From assembly GCA_029448655.1 (NCBI GenBank), contig JACCLO010000011.1, forward strand, positions 3,038,001-3,102,000: a stretch of DNA of 64,000 bases, in the 5' to 3' direction. Under the pieces are notes generated by a model that did no database searches, was not told the DNA's origin, and saw only the letters and a program-made list of their open reading frames with translations. Shown here one piece after another: positions 22,292 to 35,446 of this stretch. The translations under genes were made by a program, and so were the position numbers. This stretch comes from Wolfiporia cocos. Lineage: Eukaryota > Basidiomycota > Agaricomycetes > Polyporales > Phaeolaceae. Within the stretch, counting starts at the first letter, position 1; each line of letters opens with the position of its first letter.

Positions 22292-24917
22292 GTTCACAGC
22301 TTCCCGCACAGGCACAGAGATCAACTCAAAGTGCAAGTTATTGGATGAGATCTTCGTTTCAAGACAAACTAGTCACAGGAGACGTGAAGGTACCTTGAGA
22401 GTCACTAGATGATTAGCGCCCATACGCGCGTACCGCATTATTGTGCCATATTTGGCACAGCGCCACACAGATCCAGGTGCTTCCTTCGAACCCACACAAC
22501 GGGAGGAGGTGCCACTAGAGTATCAGTATTGGCCGAGACGACCCCGCTTGTTATTCCGTGTGAGTTGAGACATTATTTATTCTCAGTGGATTAATCCAAA
22601 GCCGTCTGTGGGTGATCATAATTTGCTCCTTCCTTAGCGGAATGCCCGCTAAAGACGTTGAAGTCCGGTTACATTCAAGTAGCTGCGATCAGAGCAGATG
22701 GCGTGGGTGACATGCATGAACAACCCAAACTTGTGAGAACTTGTAGTGTTCTTTGTCTGAGTATTTCTCGCAGCTCGCTATCACAGTATAACCGTTCAAT
22801 ATACGATACTGATACGATTGCGATACCCTACGATGGCATCCACGGCAGCAAAACATCTAACGGAATAAATCGCTAATTTTTCAGCAGATCAGCGGACACT
22901 CGCTCGACAATGGACAAAAACAATCGTTATATCGAGTACCGCCGGTCAACATTCCCTGCTACCACGGGATCCTCATCGCAGTCATCCATCGCAATAGTGT
23001 AGTCTTCAGCTTACGCGCACCCGCGTAAGTCTGAAATCGAGCCACTCTATTGTGATGAAAACTGCGACGATGAGGCAGTGGTAGAAGGGAAAGAGTTGGC
23101 AAAGAGGCAACGCACCATGAGGTGACCCTGATCCGAGTGGTGGTATTTTGCAGACAGAGGTATTCTGCAGAAGGGTTACAAGCGACTCTGACGACTGATA
23201 CTCGAGTGTGCTACTAGCCTGATCTCTGCGGTTCGGCCAGAATTTGCTGGTATGTTTAGGCAGCGGCTGATGCATTGACTGCCAGAGGGCTACACACCAA
23301 TACATGGCATGGTGACCACCTAAAGGAAGCCGTGCACCCACCATAGATGTTCAACGACGCCAGAGACTTCCTGTGAATGCGCAATGAGGGCGAACGGTAG
23401 TTATGGGTCTCTTTTGCTCTGGCCTTGCGTCTTATCATGTCTACGTATTAGTACACCGATGAGCTCATGCAAAAAAAATTTAGTGTCAGCTTATTCAACG
23501 CCGCGGGGTACATCGAATGGAAGTCACCGCAACAGACACACCGGCAGACTCAAACTGTTCCGCTCTTCTGCCTGCCCTCCCTTGGTCGCTGATGATTCCA
23601 TCCGCCTGAAATTGAGCACTAGTGTGCTGGGTTATCCCGGAGCCAGACAGGCAGCGATAAAATGTGGTCTACGGACACGCCTTCATAAGGTATTCACCAC
23701 CGGACAAAGAAATGCTGCATATGGATACACAGATCGCCTCGGTAATCCGACAATCAAAACTGCGCAGTGCGTATGCTAAACATGTTCATATTGAAATTTG
23801 ACAGACGCATAGACGACCCCACGCACGACTTCCTCATGTCGTCTTCCGTTAGATGCACCATCTCCGAGATATCCGGCCACAGCCCAACGATCTGATCGCA
23901 AGCGAGGCTTGAAGGTTGACAGTCGGATGATCCGAGTGTGAGGTTGCTAAATACGCGCAATGAGAAAACCATGACCGTCCACATGTGATGTTTCTTATGA
24001 CTGTGATCCAATCCCAAGGTTACGTACATCAATGAAAATTTCATCATTCAAATGGAATGTCTTAGGGTGCCGGCGCCCTAGTCACCGCCACTCCACTTTT
24101 GTACAGTGGCCAAATCCTTGGGTCAACTTCACGTTGACCCTAAAGCAAGGTTTACATGAGCGCTGGTACTTTCTGCGCGCTGATACCAAACACTTTGGGT
24201 ATGGTACAGCCCGGAGATGCGAAACTTGAATGCTCGTAGTGATGTAGGTACGTGGAAGGTACATTATCTTTACCATCCCATGCTTGAATAAGACACAAAA
24301 AACCGACGCCGCTCAGTGCTGGGAAGTGGCAATTGCACGCATCAAAGGATTTGCCATATGAAAGATGAAGGCTAGTCAACTGACGAATTTCCTGCTCAAT
24401 CAGCCCGATTATATCGATCTTCCCAGAGGAATACAAAAATTCTCATCCAGCCGAATATTTGGGTCGATGAGCTGCAAATGCAGTGCTATGGAGAATTGTG
24501 ACCCGGATGCAACCGATTTACATAAATGCATACTTGAAAATCAGTCGGATTCAAAGCACAGAAAACACCAGGAGGTCATCAAGGATGCAGGCCACATGTG
24601 TATTTTGCCCAAATATCACTGAACTGAATAGTTTCATCACATTTTTCTAGAGTACTGTTACGAAATCCCTTCGCATTCACTGTGATAATATTTTTCCAAC
24701 ATTGGAAGCCAAACACAGCGAGCAGTAAGACTTGTACAAAAGTGGTGGTCTCTAGGGCGCCGGCACCATAGTAGGATTGGAGAGCATATACCAGCGGCTA
24801 TAGTATGTGTTCTCAAATACACCAACATGGGTAAGAATCCCGTGCGGTCATCCGTTAGGCGACTATCGCACGAGTTCGACCTACATCCATTGACGCCGTC
24901 AGTTGCTACGCGAGAGG
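22292..24917. other. 2.6 kb region; possible decayed F-box/LRR-like gene
   Basis: Minus-strand frames at 23754-24047 and 24152-24436 contain MWTVMVFSLRVFSNLTL, ACDQIVGLWPDISEMVHLTE and LIEQEIRQLTSLHLSYG. Their spacing of hydrophobic residues recalls the leucine-rich parts of basidiomycete F-box proteins. No F-box was found and the frames are interrupted, so this is at most a remnant or a heavily spliced gene. A short inverted motif with GGGTGCCGGCGCC at 24066 and GGGCGCCGGCACC at 24754 brackets part of it. The rest holds nothing recognisable. Confidence 0.25.
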
Positions 24918-27900
24918 CTAGCCCATGCGTAGTATATGAGTGCTTACGTAGTTACTCGGGAATATGCCCTTCTTTCCTGTCGCATCGGTCCCTGTGTCCA
25001 AACTGTATTGGCATCCCCCGGAACTGAGTGTCTTCCAATTCGCTGAGAATGCTTACCTTCCCACCAACCATCCGCATAGTTCATTCCTCCGTTTGGTCCG
25101 GTAGTCAACTGGATCATGCCACCCTCCTTAACACTCAACTCGTCGGGTCCTTGTGCTTGATAGTCATACAGTCCTCTCACTATACAGATGGTAGTTAGAC
25201 CAGATTCTGATATAGGGAAATTCTGCTACACACCTTGCTGTCCGGTTTGCTTACGACTGCCACGAGGGGGCGGAGGCGCTGGAGGCGCTGGACGCGTCGC
25301 GGTAACAACTTCCGGGGCAGCTTCGATGTACGAGGCAGGTACTAGGCCTTTTCCACCGGAGCCATCGGAGACTTTAACCCACCCTGACCCGTCATCTTCC
25401 TCTACGACATGTACGATGGCTCCCTCTGGACGGCAACATCAGACTCGGAGAAAGGCAGAGTGTACGAGATATCTTACCCGAGACAGCTAGCTCGAACGGT
25501 GAAGTCGGCGAGAAGCTGAACAAGACCCGGGCACGAGGAGGCGCTTCCTCAGAGGAACTGGGCGCAAACGAAGAGGGCGAAGGTGTGGTGAGCGCTGGCG
25601 TCGCCGATGCTGTAGGTCATAAAGCGCTAAGTAATGTGATCCATGCAGGGCCGAGAGCTCGTACCCTGAGAGCTCGTCTTGGACATGGTCGATGATCGTG
25701 AGATAGTAGACGGAGTTGATGCAGATTGATTTGCGCGCGCACCACGCGACCCAGAGCAATCGGCAGGAACCTGTGCACGGAGGCGTGTCCCTCAAATAGA
25801 CTGAGTCTACTTCTCATAGCTGACGAACCTTCAGCTCGCATTTAGAATGAACGGAGATTCCACACGCTTTGCACGTCTTTCCTTGTTTGCTGAGACCCCA
25901 AATCGACGACTGTAGCCGTCAGCTTGGCCAACAGATGGGTCGAGGAAGAGTATACCTTGCAGTAGGCACATGGAGTTGGAATGGAGAAGGTCGAACTCTT
26001 GAATGCATGGGGTTTCTGCTCGCCCTCATCGCCTGCATAATGGGCGTTGTCGTTAGCTCAATGCTACTTGCAACGTGGAACAGGCCGGAATTTTGCAGAG
26101 CCAAGAATGGGCAACACACCGCTCAGTGCCACGGATATTGTCTCGATTTCCGCGGTCAGAAGACATTCGGAAGTGATGTAGAAGGTCAACTGATGTTGTG
26201 CTTCGAGGTAATTCTATAGCAACGGGAGATAGTAATGGATATGTTGGTTGAGATTGCAAACAACGTGTGAGTCGCCAGACCAGGACGCTAAACGTAATCT
26301 TCCGCACTTACGTCCGAGACCTCATCCACATTACCTAGTTTGGGATCCGCCGAATACGCGGACATCATCTTCGCAAGTTGTTCTACGTCTCTTTCTGACG
26401 GACAGCTGGGTAAAACATGCGAGAGAATAACAGGGTAGACCTACTCTTCGCAGAGATTACGGTCTGGAGTTCACTCAAGCTCGTCCGACTCTTGCTTAGC
26501 CTATTCTGTAGATACACTTTCGGAGCGGGCTCTACGCTCATCTCTGGCTATAACATCCATGAATAATAAGCTATCTCCATGACCTATGTCAGTCACTCTG
26601 CGTACCGTGTCATAATGTGTAGAGCATGGCTCGAAGCTCCAGTCAGAAGGCACCATGAACGCCCTGATATTATGTTCGATAAACAAATTCTGGTCGTTCT
26701 TCGGATCAATAGCGCTCAGGCGCCCCTCTGTAGCAACGATGTGAGTCTTCAGCACGTCCAGGTGGTTCTTCTGCAGTGCTTGAGCTTGTGTCATGATGCT
26801 CGCGAACTTGATCATTAGCTGCGTATGGAGAGTCTCTGGAAGTATTGATCAAGTCAGTGGCAGATAAAGCCCATGCACCCTGCAATACAGACGAAATTGC
26901 TGAGATGGAGTGATTTATCAGCCGCTGATTGTCCGAGAATCACTGAACTCACATCTTCCAAAGCAGGGAGGTCTTCGTTGAAGAACTTCGCCTTCACTTT
27001 GTTAGAATTAGTAATATTGATGAGATAGACACTGTAATGATTGGCCAGTCAGTAGACGTTAGTGACACTCTGACCGGATGTCACACTTTTTGCTATTCTG
27101 CATGTCCACCTGTTGCTGTTCGTACTGCTTCGCGGCACGATCAGCATGACGATCGTCAGTTGAGCGCTCCTTAAGGAATTGTCAAACATAATGATACAAG
27201 TTATCTCGCCAATGAGCTGACCTGTTTCACTCGGTAGGTTTCGACTTCATTGCATTCCTCGTCGTACTAATAACCGCGCATCAGCAAAGTTGAGGAGCTT
27301 AGGGGGCAATGTTCACCTTCTGTTTGCTCTGTAAATCGTAGATTCAACCAGCTGTTGACAACCTAACATTATCTAGTCCGCAAATCATCGTCATACCTTG
27401 ATACGCTCAGCATAAACGCGATCTCGTTCTGAAAGGAGTTTTGCGAAGTATTGTTCTTGTTTCTTCTTTGCTTCTTCATGTCGGCGCTCAGTGCTTTTCA
27501 GAGCGTCAACCACCTGTGAAGTGAGTGCATCCGCTAGGCCGTTATGTGCCTGTGCACCGTCAAGCATGGATGAGATTATTTGAGCATACGCATTGTGAAG
27601 AGTACTTTCGCGGCTGGTTAAGCGGTCTCTTCTATGACACAATAAAGTATCATACCTCTTCTGTAGAGTATCGTCTCCCCATGCTTTGGTGGGTTCATTG
27701 CCGACTACAAGGGCAGCATCCTTCTTGCTCTTCTTCTCCGCCGCTTTCTTGGCGAGGGCCTGCAGCTTGATGGCGTATTCACGTTCTAAAGCAACGCGGT
27801 CTCGATGCAGCTCGCGAGCCTAACAAGAGGAACGCTTCAGCGATTAATACAAGAGGCTTAGGGCGCACAACTCACATCAGAGAGCAGCTCGAGCTGCGCA

Positions 27901-28024
27901 TCGGACAGGCTCACGAGCCGATCTACTTGGTCCTGTCCGATTACAAGAGATCAACATCCAATAAATGGAAGCATAGATCTGTCCTCACGGGAAGATCTTT
28001 GCCGTAGGTTTGCTCGCCACTCAT
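24918..28024 (-). CDS. BZZ1: BZZ1-like F-BAR / C1 / double-SH3 protein, 20 exons
   Basis: Exons in coding order: 28024-27989, 27932-27876, 27819-27656, 27604-27397, 27328-27317, 27266-27222, 27169-27087, 27031-26953, 26899-26893, 26835-26606, 26541-26445, 26394-26312, 26213-26120, 26032-25956, 25909-25829, 25770-25665, 25609-25478, 25425-25234, 25179-25057, 24991-24918 (659 residues). Residues 1 to about 330 form an F-BAR domain (MSGEQTYGKDLP, ALEREYAIKLQALAKKAAEK, YDEECNEVETYRVKQ, NVYLINITNSNKVK). A complete C1 zinc finger lies near 405-453 (HAFKSSTFSIPTPCAYCK to HSKCELKVPADC). Two SH3 domains follow near 511-565 (ARVLFSF, GSGWVKV) and 595-655 (VRGLYDYQAQ, GIFPSNYV). Bzz1 links membrane curvature to Arp2/3 actin assembly in endocytosis. 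Exons 5 (12 nt) and 9 (7 nt) are microexons. The last codons after SNYV may be spliced differently. Confidence 0.88.
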
Positions 28025-30364
28025 GTTAGCTGCAGCCTCCGAGCTTGAGTGTCACTCAGACGCTAGTAACGTAAGCAATAGGATGTGCCAGTCCTCTCAG
28101 ACGTTATACAGATCTCACTGGTCTGGATGTTGTCTTTTAAGTCTCACATGTGCTGGAAGCGTCCGTACACCGTATCTCACCTTACTTGATGAACACAACT
28201 TGTTTGTCTGAGGACGAGTCGTCTGAGGACGAGTCTGATTGAGTACAAGTACTGCCAACGCGGCAGGCCCTGGAGATCGGATCTGATCAGAGATCGCATC
28301 ACGTGCATCTCCGCGACGCGTGCGATCGCGGCATGAATCTCGGAATCCTCTCTTGCTTTGCCTCGATGATCTGTTTGGCGGAATAGGAACGTGGCTACTT
28401 GCTCTGTTGGGATCTACATAGGAAGGACTGGCAGATACTAAGCTGCCGAGCTGGCACCTCCGAAATACGCTGGTGTGGAATTTGTCTGATGCGCGAGTCT
28501 CGGAATGATACTGGACCGGGGTCACATCGCAAATCCCCTCAAAGCTGATATAGACAAGTCACTCGTCTCTGCAGGCTCTGCAAACATTGACCGACACGCA
28601 AGCATTTTGTGGCTGATAACGAGATAGACTGATGACTCTGTTGTGCCTGTCATTATCATTTTGCGACATCGATACGGGGTGCCCATTCCGTTGCGAACTA
28701 TGCGAGAAGTCACTCGGTGAGGTGGCGAGTGATCTGACACCGCTATCTCTTTCTTGAGCTTTAGACATCGTCTGTGTTGTATCTCAGGCGCAGCGTAACT
28801 CTGTTCTTAAATCCATTATTCTTTTGTAGGAAGGATTATCACGGGTAGCTAGTAGAGCTTCACTTCGCGCGGTAAGCTAGAATCTAGACCTCAGACTCGT
28901 AGGTTGACTCTGACATCTTTCAGAAAGCACCACTGATACGACTCGAGGGCTTGCGCGGCAACCCTCGATTGGATAGGTTGCACACTTATCCTGGACGTGG
29001 TTCTTAGTCACGCTGGCCTACTGAGTTCACGCTTTGCTATTGCAGGACATTCTTGAGGAGCTAAATCCACAGAACTGCCCAGTCAGACGGCTTGTGCGTG
29101 TCCATGTCGCACAAATTGCAGTGTCACAGGAAGGGAGTGATACGTGCGTGATGTATAGACTCAATCCAGGTACCAGGGTGAGCATGTGGCCGACCATCTG
29201 TCTCCGGTCTGATTCCGCGCTACCGAGAACGTAAAGCTCGCACCACACCGCCCCATAGTATCTCGATTCCATGCCTATTCTCCCACAAATCTTCCTCGGT
29301 ATTTGCCCTTGACGTCGTACATCAAGTCTGGAACCTCATGTGGAGTACCCCAGTGGCATTTGGACGCACCTCAACCTTTATACTGCAGCCGCCACTCTAC
29401 TCGTCCGCCTATATTTTGGCTTGCACGAGGCTGCTTTCGCGCTTTCGCTATCTTCTTTGTATGTCACCATGAAATCGCGGAACGCCGGCCGAGTCGAACG
29501 AGCGTCGTTCGGGACGCTCGTTGGATGTCCACTTGTTCCGGCACGTGACCAGGTACCATCAAATCAGCGCAAGCCACAGCGCCATATCTCATATCTCAGA
29601 CAAGACTGAGCGCATCTGTGACATCAAGGGCATCTGCGAACAAATCCTTCAGCAATATTCTGCAGGTCCAGGCCTTGCCTTGATCATTAGCGTGAAGATG
29701 TTAACCTTATGGGTCTTCATGGTCATCGCGAAAGTGGCGCCAGTCGCGCTGTGGCTCAAGTCAAACCTATTCTTGCGCCGGGCCGCTTCTGGAAAGCCTT
29801 GGCCCCTCTATTCTTGCACATAATATGTCATCCACGAATCACCGGATGACTCCCTCGCACAGGCCATTAGAAATTTCGCCACTGCGCCCCCTGTCTGCCG
29901 GCATAAGTCGGCTGCACGTCCGAGGATTACGGCGGAGGCCAAGTCCCGGGATTTCATTCTCATTTCTTCACGGAGCATAACCGGACTTCTACGTTTCATG
30001 TGCGTTCAGCTCGATTTCTCAATTTTCGCGTCAACCTTTCGGGTTGCCGAATATGGAAGTCTGATCCTAATGTGCGTTCGTTATGCCGGCCATGCACATT
30101 CCGATTGGACGAGCTGTGGACTTTGTATTCGTCAGGACCTCAATTCCTGACAAATCAAAAACTCGACAATACCGAGGCGGTGCCGGTCAAACTGTTCTGT
30201 CGGCATACACCCCGATAATTCAAGCCATTGTCCCCATAATTTGTCTTCTCCACACTTTCGAGGGTGAAAGTGGCAAGGCGCCGTCAACCTTCAGCTCGAC
30301 ACCAGGAGCCGAGACCGTCTTGCTCTACGAGCATGCGGTGGACTGCGGGTGGTGTGGCGAAACG
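28025..30364. other. 2.3 kb region with no confidently recognised gene
   Basis: Minus-strand frames at 28115-28525 and 28559-28768 (the latter starts MSKAQERDSGVRSLATSPSD) are Ser/Arg-rich and might be exons of a small gene or of an upstream BZZ1 leader. A tandem ACGAGTCGTCTGAGG / ACGAGTCTG duplication sits at 28213-28235. From 29,000 onward nothing recognisable was seen. Confidence 0.25.
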
Positions 30365-30372
30365 TATATAAG
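30365..30372 (+). promoter_or_regulatory. TATA box candidate for the double-psi beta-barrel gene
   Basis: TATATAAG lies about 120 bp upstream of the ATG at 30491 and in the same orientation. It is the clearest TATA element near a gene in this window and suggests strong, regulated expression. Confidence 0.5.
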
Positions 30373-30490
30373 GATCACTGCGAAGGTGCAAAATTCTCCA
30401 ACGAGTCCAACTCGCCTCATATCCTCGATCTACTCGTCGCTCGCTTTGTTGCGCAGTCCTTCCTTCCTTAGGTTTCTTCTACCTGTAGAC

Positions 30491-31058
30491 ATGTTCGCCA
30501 TCATCCCCGTCGTTCTTTGCGCTCTCGCCGCGTTCGTCGCCGCGTCTCCTGTGGAGACCAACGCGACCCTTGCCAAGCGCGTTACCCACACTGGTCGGGT
30601 ATGTCAAACACGGTTTCTTCCTCTCCAGTGATGCTAATACTTTGCACAGGGTACCTGGTTTGATGTTGGTCTCGGTGCATGCGGCTACACTGACGTTGAC
30701 ACCGACCCCATTGTCGCCATCTCCTACGAGATCTACGGCAACGGCGAGAACTGCAACCAGGCAAGTACACCCGTTGTGGTTCGCCCATAGCCTCCGTCTA
30801 ACGTTCAGATCAGTGGATCCACATCACGAACACCGCGACCGGTGATGTCTCATACGGCAGGACCCGTGACAAGTGCATGGGTTGCGACGCGACCGCCATT
30901 GGTACGTTACATGCCTTGTCTGTTGTCTACGCAGCTACTAATGACTCCTCATAGATATGAGCCCCTCGTTGTTCGAGTCACTCGGTGCCGACCTCGGCGA
31001 GGGTGTCCTCACCGTGGAATGGCACTTCATGAACGCGGACTGGAGCCCGTCGGCCTAA
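30491..31058 (+). CDS. Secreted RlpA-like double-psi beta-barrel protein
   Basis: Exons 30491-30598, 30650-30760, 30814-30901, 30955-31058, 136 residues. The N-terminus is a typical signal peptide (MFAIIPVVLCALAAFVAASP), followed by a possible Lys-Arg processing site. The mature part shows GTWFDVGLGACGYTDVDTDP, then the NC-Q-WIHITNT strand, a CMGCDATAIDMSPSLFESLG block and a terminal GVLTVEWHF, as in small fungal DPBB proteins related to expansins, barwin and the so-called riboflavin-aldehyde-forming enzymes. Paired cysteines suggest disulfides outside the cell. The second intron (30761-30813) is best read as GC-AG with donor CAG|GCAAGT. A GT donor three bases downstream with a different acceptor would insert two residues and fits the family less well. 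Confidence 0.85.
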
Positions 31059-32359
31059 ACGATCCTTTACCGCCGATCGCCCAGCGCCTCTGCCTCTCGA
31101 CACCCCCACGCTCCCTGCGGGCCCTACTTTCCTTCAAGATATGGTATTTGTAGCCCCCTAGCGTCTCCTTGAAGGAGCCGCCGCCGCTGCCGGCCTTCGT
31201 TGACCGCGACCCGTAGCAGCGTCCAAAAGTGCCTGCTTTCCGCTGAATGCGGGCGCCGATGAGGAGGCGATGTTGTATCATGGTCCACTCTGTAGCATAG
31301 ACTGTGTACCATATCCTGCCTGCCTTCGCTCATCCACCTAGCCCTCTGCCAGCTCTGGAAATGGTGTACAACTAGTGCTCTGTATCTACTTTTGGGGCGA
31401 TCGGACAATATAGAACTAATAATTCTGCCGCTTCTGAGAGTGCGACGCCCCTCTTTTTCTGTGACCGAAGTAATTGAAGATAACACCAACATTCACATGA
31501 GCCTGAAACAAAGGAGCAGCGAGCTCGAGCACTCTGAAGTTCGGCGCGTGTCGCGTCGTATCACGCTCGGAGTCGCGGCGCCACAAGCGTGTCTCATTGA
31601 CGGGTAGTTGCGACGCCCGTCACGTCACGTAGGTTCCCACATAGCACATTTCGCCCCGGTCGAAGCTCACTACCTACGTTTCTAGGGCCTATCATGTTCT
31701 CTACGGAAAGAGTATTTGTTTGTCCTGTATCGTTATTCTGACTACTGGCCTCAGCAGCGAAACATCAAAGTAGCCACCAGTCGAGGACGGAATCGTAGAC
31801 AAAACTCAAATCATCTTCTGCACTTTGGCATCAAAGATCCACACAGGATCTTGTATCGCAATATTGTGTGTCTTTCGGTTCAGATGACGACGATCGACAA
31901 TCCGCACCACATATTCAAGGTGGAATTGAGCAGTCTAAGTCCATAGGCATCGAAGTCTGTTGGAACATGGATTTGCCGTGGTCGAGCTCGCGCGTGCCTG
32001 AACGTCGCGCGCACGTCGGGAGCCGGGTATCGCGTAGCCGGAGGGTGAAACAGTATATAATAGCTCGATTTTACTCGTGCGATTCCCCTACGGGCATCGT
32101 CACGCCTGTGGACAAACGCGCTCGTCGAACCGATGTTTTGATAGCTCTGACAGAAGTCCATGTGTCGTAAGCATTACGCGTATTCAGAAAGCATTAGCAG
32201 GGATGAGCGGAATTAATGGAGGCTGGGGGAGGGTTGCGCGTGACAAACGTGATAGAACTATCCTAAAAGCAAAATGAAATCGTGAGATCGTTCCGAGAGC
32301 CGCAAGCCTACGCCTCTCGGAGTGTGTTCCGTTCCATCCATACATCCAATAGCACCTGA
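31059..32359. other. Intergenic between convergent DPBB and GPI-protein genes
   Basis: No coding frame was recognised. A TATATAA sequence at 32054 lies near no identifiable plus-strand gene. Short AT-rich and palindromic stretches carry no TIR-like structure. Confidence 0.35.
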
Positions 32360-33346
32360 TCAGAGCATGGCAAAGGCGACTAGCGCGGCGATTGCGCAAG
32401 ACGGGACCATGTCTCGGCCGACCTTCCACGACCAGCCCCCGCTGGTAGAAGAGGTGTCTGAACTGCTTCCCGAGCCTACCGATGATGACGATGGAGCGGG
32501 GGGCGCAGTCTGGCTGATAATCGGTACAGAGGTAGACGCTGGAACCGACGCCGAGGTCGACACGCTCGATGGAGCGTACGTTGCAGAGGGCAGCACAGAT
32601 TCCGAGGTGACCCCTTGAGTCGTGACAACAACGCTGGTCGACGTGCTCGCAGACGCTGAGGACGCAGAGCTCGATGATGCAGCGAACGAGCCGGTCAACG
32701 AAGCAGTCGAGCTACCAAAAGCCGATGTAGATGTCGAATTGTCCCCGAGGATAGTGAAGGTTGGGCTGATGTTGCCAGAGTCACCGAACACTGAACGGGT
32801 TCAGACGCCGTCAAGCACGTGAAGATTGGGAACGCTCACATGCAACGATGTAGTTCGTTCGCGTCGGTACAGACGGGACGACGAAGGACACCTTGCCATC
32901 TGTCAACGGAAAACCCTGCGCGAGTGGATCATCTGCATGCGTCCAAATGCATTATTCACATCCACAAAGGACATGATGGCAAGGTGAGTATGCTTCACTG
33001 CGACGCAATGCATTGCAACTCTTACCAATCATCAAATGCTCGCTAGCGACTGTCAAATAACCCAAAACGACCATTCCGTCCTTGTCCGTAACACCCGAGG
33101 AAGGTATTCCCGAGGTATTCCTGCACGATAAGCTGACATTAGTACGTGTCTTCACAGCAACCCCGAGCACCTTGAGGAAGAACATATGCACCAAGTAACT
33201 GTCACCTTCTCGCCTACCTTCCAAACCGTGCTGGCGTTGGGGCTAATTATAGGTGGGTCCACCACGTCGCGCGTATCGAAGTTCAGAGGTGCACCATGTG
33301 CGAGAATAAGCAAGAGAGACAAGGCATAGATCATGAACGGAATCAT
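32360..33346 (-). CDS. Ser/Thr-rich GPI-anchored wall protein (Kre9/Knh1-like N-domain)
   Basis: Exons in coding order: 33346-33192, 33120-33026, 32932-32840, 32790-32360, 257 residues. A signal peptide (MIPFMIYALSLLLILAHGAP) leads to the N-domain found in many basidiomycete GPI proteins: ISPNASTVWKVGEKVTVTWN, LAQGFPLTDGKVSFVVP and NYIVALFGDSGNISPTFTI. A long Ser/Thr/Ala/Val-rich stalk, probably heavily O-glycosylated, ends in a hydrophobic tail (AIAALVAFAML) preceded by small residues, a plausible GPI signal. The domain resembles the Ser-Thr-rich GPI-anchored family related to Kre9/Knh1. The exact role in the wall is unknown. The third exon's acceptor at 32933 was chosen because it keeps phase. 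Confidence 0.8.
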
Positions 33347-34531
33347 CTTGGGCTAAGTCGGCGAGAAAATGGAGACTGGGACTCGAGCTCGTCGGGGGCA
33401 GAGAGCAAGGGGGCCTCGCGGATCCTGCATCTCGCTTGCAGCTCTTCAACGCCTCGACAAGCGTTCCTACTTTCCCGATTTGGCTGCACCCTGATGCGAT
33501 CCACGTGCTAGTGACCTCGTACAAGCGACTGTTCATAATCTTGACAACGCTTATATCTTCAGCAAACATTTTCAGGTTAGCAGTATCCGTCAATGCGGAG
33601 TATGCAGCTCGCGCTCAGCGCGAGAAACGAGCACTGAACAGAACAAACGTTCACAAGCGAGCCAAAAAGGAAGGGCGCGTCAACGCGTTTATTATACCCC
33701 GACAAGTCGTAAGGCGTAAGCACGCTACAGCCATTCTTCTCCCGCCGCTCCTTGCGTTGAGCGGTGGTGTAGTCGTACCGCGTCTCGGAGGTCTACGCCC
33801 CTCCTCAACGCACGAGAGAGCTGGGCCCTCCCGTATCGTCCTAGTATGGCTCAGCGCACCGTTCCGGACCCCTTCTGCACAATGAACCACTTCTGCACAA
33901 TCGACTCTGCAGGCTCCCTATTGCATTGTGCATTGAAAAACCAGGAGAAAATCTATGTAGATAGGAAACATGTAGACTAATGCTACTGTAATTTTATTAA
34001 GATCCCTAGCTTGCGTCCTTGTGCAAAATTCTGAATGTTGTGTTTCAAAGCTGGGGTATGACGTAACTTGTAAGATCTAGTCCGATCCTATGCTTTGAAC
34101 ACTCTGGCGCTGTTGTAGAACGATAATACACATTGAGGTGATATGGCTACTGTGATTTCTAGAGCAGGTATCAGGCTGTCGCGACAAAAAACATTGCGCA
34201 GGCGTCACAAACTGTGGGCGCCTTTGCTGTCATGGAAATCACGTTTTACCGGATAAGGGTGGATCATAAACGCGGCATTGATTAATTGATTTGCAATGAG
34301 TGGTCGCAGTTTATCCTATGGCATGCGCCACATGACGCGGCGAGAGAGAGAGAGAGACAACCATTTATACCCCGCAGTCAGTATCCTATGTACATGTGCG
34401 GCAGCTAACGAGAGCCACAGTGGAAGTAAAGAGTATCGTAGAAATGAGTAGGGTGGTGTGAGCGGTCGTACTTATGTTAGGTATCGTAACGGATTGTCAT
34501 GGTCGTTGCCGGTAATGGCGGTGAGGTTGGC
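33347..34531. other. Region between GPI-protein gene and LINE
   Basis: A GC-rich stretch at 33,650-33,890 carries short frames on both strands without recognisable domains. A GA microsatellite occurs near 34342-34358. The 3' untranslated end of the LINE probably lies in 34.3-34.5 kb, but no poly(A) tract or target duplication could be identified. Confidence 0.35.
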
Positions 34532-34944
34532 TTACCCTGGGTCGAAAATCCTTCGGGGGCCGTCTTGTTTGATAAATGCGCAGGAGTGTTTGAGGAAAGA
34601 TATTATTGCCCGCCAACCTTTGACGGTACCGAGGATGAAGGAGAGTTGTAGCGAAGGTGAAGCTTCGCGAAGGAAAGAACGAGCGTGGTTGTGTAAAGGA
34701 CAGTTCAGTAAGACGTGACGTCTCGTCTGGATCGTGTTGTTGTCGCAAGGACAGAGTGGTGATTCGTTAGGCACAAAACGTTGGTAGTATTCGCCGATAA
34801 AGGCGTGTCCGGTAATGCATTGTAAGAGGCGAGATTGGATATGTCGAGTCTCCGTAAATTTTTGTAAGACGGGGTGGAGCGTGTACGTAGGTAGTGCGGT
34901 TAACGCATATCTTGAAGAATTTATGTGTTTTTTAGAAACCTACT

Positions 34945-35300
34945 CCTTTTGCTAGCGGCGTAATTGACACAAGCGCTATCTCAAGCAACTACTCAGGGGA
35001 ATATTACTCGCGTGGAAGCGTATTCCTAGTCTGAGGCTACTCAAGGCAACAAAGGCCAAGACGAGTCTGGGGTGCTCCCTGCTCGTCTGGCTGGTATATA
35101 TGCTTGTAGGTTGTTTGTACATGTTTGGCTACTATACAGTATTACGTAAGCTGATAGACCGTTTAGAGTATGGTAAACCCTATCGTAGGTGTAGAGCCAC
35201 ATCAAGGGTGTCCGGGGTCTGTGTAAGCACGTGCGGGGTGTTCGGGGTCCTTGCACGTGATGCATAGGCGGGCGCTTAGATAAGATAAGGGTTGTCTCTA
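34945..35300 (-). repeat. Solo-LTR-like repeat inserted in the LINE 3' region
   Basis: The reverse complement resembles the plus-strand sequence at about 50,880-51,250. Both contain CTTATCTTATC, a run ACATGTACAAACA, a GCACCCCAGACT block followed by CTTGGCCTTT and CCTTGAGTA, then TTGCTTGAGAT and AAAAGGAG. The LINE coding frame breaks at LACD (about 35,290) and resumes around 34,945, so this is an insertion. A TATA-like sequence inside suggests an LTR. Exact ends and target duplication were not found. Confidence 0.55.
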
Positions 35301-35446
35301 GTCGCAAGCTAGTTGGAGAAAATCGGCTTGTGACAGTAATGTGCGTTGGCGAGCAGTGGACCGTAACCATGTTATGGTGGGTGGTATGTGGCCAGGTAAG
35401 AGATCTGCTGCGCGTGCTAGCTGGTTGACGTGCTCGTTGCCTGGAA

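Noticed and set aside
34342..34358. GA microsatellite as the LINE 3' tail
   Set aside because: It is about 170 bp past the last codon, but no target duplication or A-rich tail supports it as the true end.
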